A stretch of DNA of 22,884 bases from positions 1 to 22,884 of the forward strand of contig DFDY01000007.1 in assembly GCA_002368955.1 (NCBI GenBank), given 5' to 3'. The stretch is from Bacteroidales bacterium UBA3816 (GTDB lineage Bacteria > Bacteroidota > Bacteroidia > Bacteroidales > P3). Below, one piece after another: positions 22,795 to 22,884 of the stretch. The translations under genes and the position numbers were made by a program. How positions within the stretch are numbered: position 1 is the stretch's first letter; each line of letters opens with the position of its first letter. Under the pieces are notes generated by a model, which was not told where the DNA came from, ran no database searches, and worked only from the letters and a program-made list of their open reading frames with translations.

Positions 22795-22884
22795 AAATAG
22801 TGGAATATTATTTATGTGATGATGAAAAAAATAGGGTGAAATGATGATTCTTTTTCGCTCTAGGTGTGTTCTATTTATTTGTTT

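Overview
The window looks like the chromosome of a member of the Bacteroidales (Bacteroidota). The evidence is the family set (DUF4270 and DUF4296 lipoproteins, a stand-alone glycogen-synthase-like protein, a Bacteroidota-type methylmalonyl-CoA mutase small subunit, a T9SS/gliding-motility C-terminal sorting domain), Bacteroidota-type promoters (TAnnTTTG -7 boxes), little sign of Shine-Dalgarno sequences, and a tRNA with no encoded CCA. I cannot name a genus. Nearly everything is core-genome or lipoprotein gene content. I see no prophage, CRISPR array, transposase or obvious defence island. || Layout, left to right. Positions 1-395 hold no gene, only a hairpin-rich, internally repeated intergenic stretch. 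Positions 396-4337 (minus strand) form an operon sufC-sufD-ABC exporter, without sufB. Diverging from it is a SAM hydroxide adenosyltransferase (DUF62) family gene (4524-5300), followed by a convergent recX. A plus-strand operon follows (6205-10116): a truncated GT5-like glycogen synthase homologue, a DUF4270 lipoprotein, a 14-repeat MORN-type secreted protein, and maf. The end of maf overlaps, tail to tail, a minus-strand recQ-family helicase gene (10063-11961). Upstream of recQ, behind a strong hairpin terminator, is a 944-residue secreted protein with a C-terminal T9SS sorting domain (12032-14866). || Next come tRNA-Val(UAC) with its own promoter and terminator (minus), a DUF4296 lipoprotein (plus), a DUF4878-like lipoprotein (minus), and a two-gene lipoprotein operon (16367-17646, minus) that ends in a good intrinsic terminator. 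The right end is a minus-strand operon mutA - lptG/lptF-type permease - sufE - sufT-like (DUF59) - oppC-like permease (22736 down to 17836). || Functional links: two separate loci carry iron-sulfur assembly genes (sufCD on the left, sufE and a DUF59 protein on the right), while sufB, sufS, mutB, oppB and oppA are not in the window. Much of the rest concerns the cell envelope: an MsbA-like exporter, an LPS-export-type permease, six predicted lipoproteins or secreted repeat proteins, and one T9SS substrate. Eight promoters share an extended motif (A/T tract, 3-4 nt ending in G, TAnnTTTG, usually C), which defines the transcription units and corrects several start codons. I did not find a convincing new multi-gene system. 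The best leads are divergent or reduced enzyme homologues (the DUF62 and GT5-like proteins), the unusual RecQ domain order, the uncharacterised lipoprotein pair and the repeated intergenic element at the left edge.
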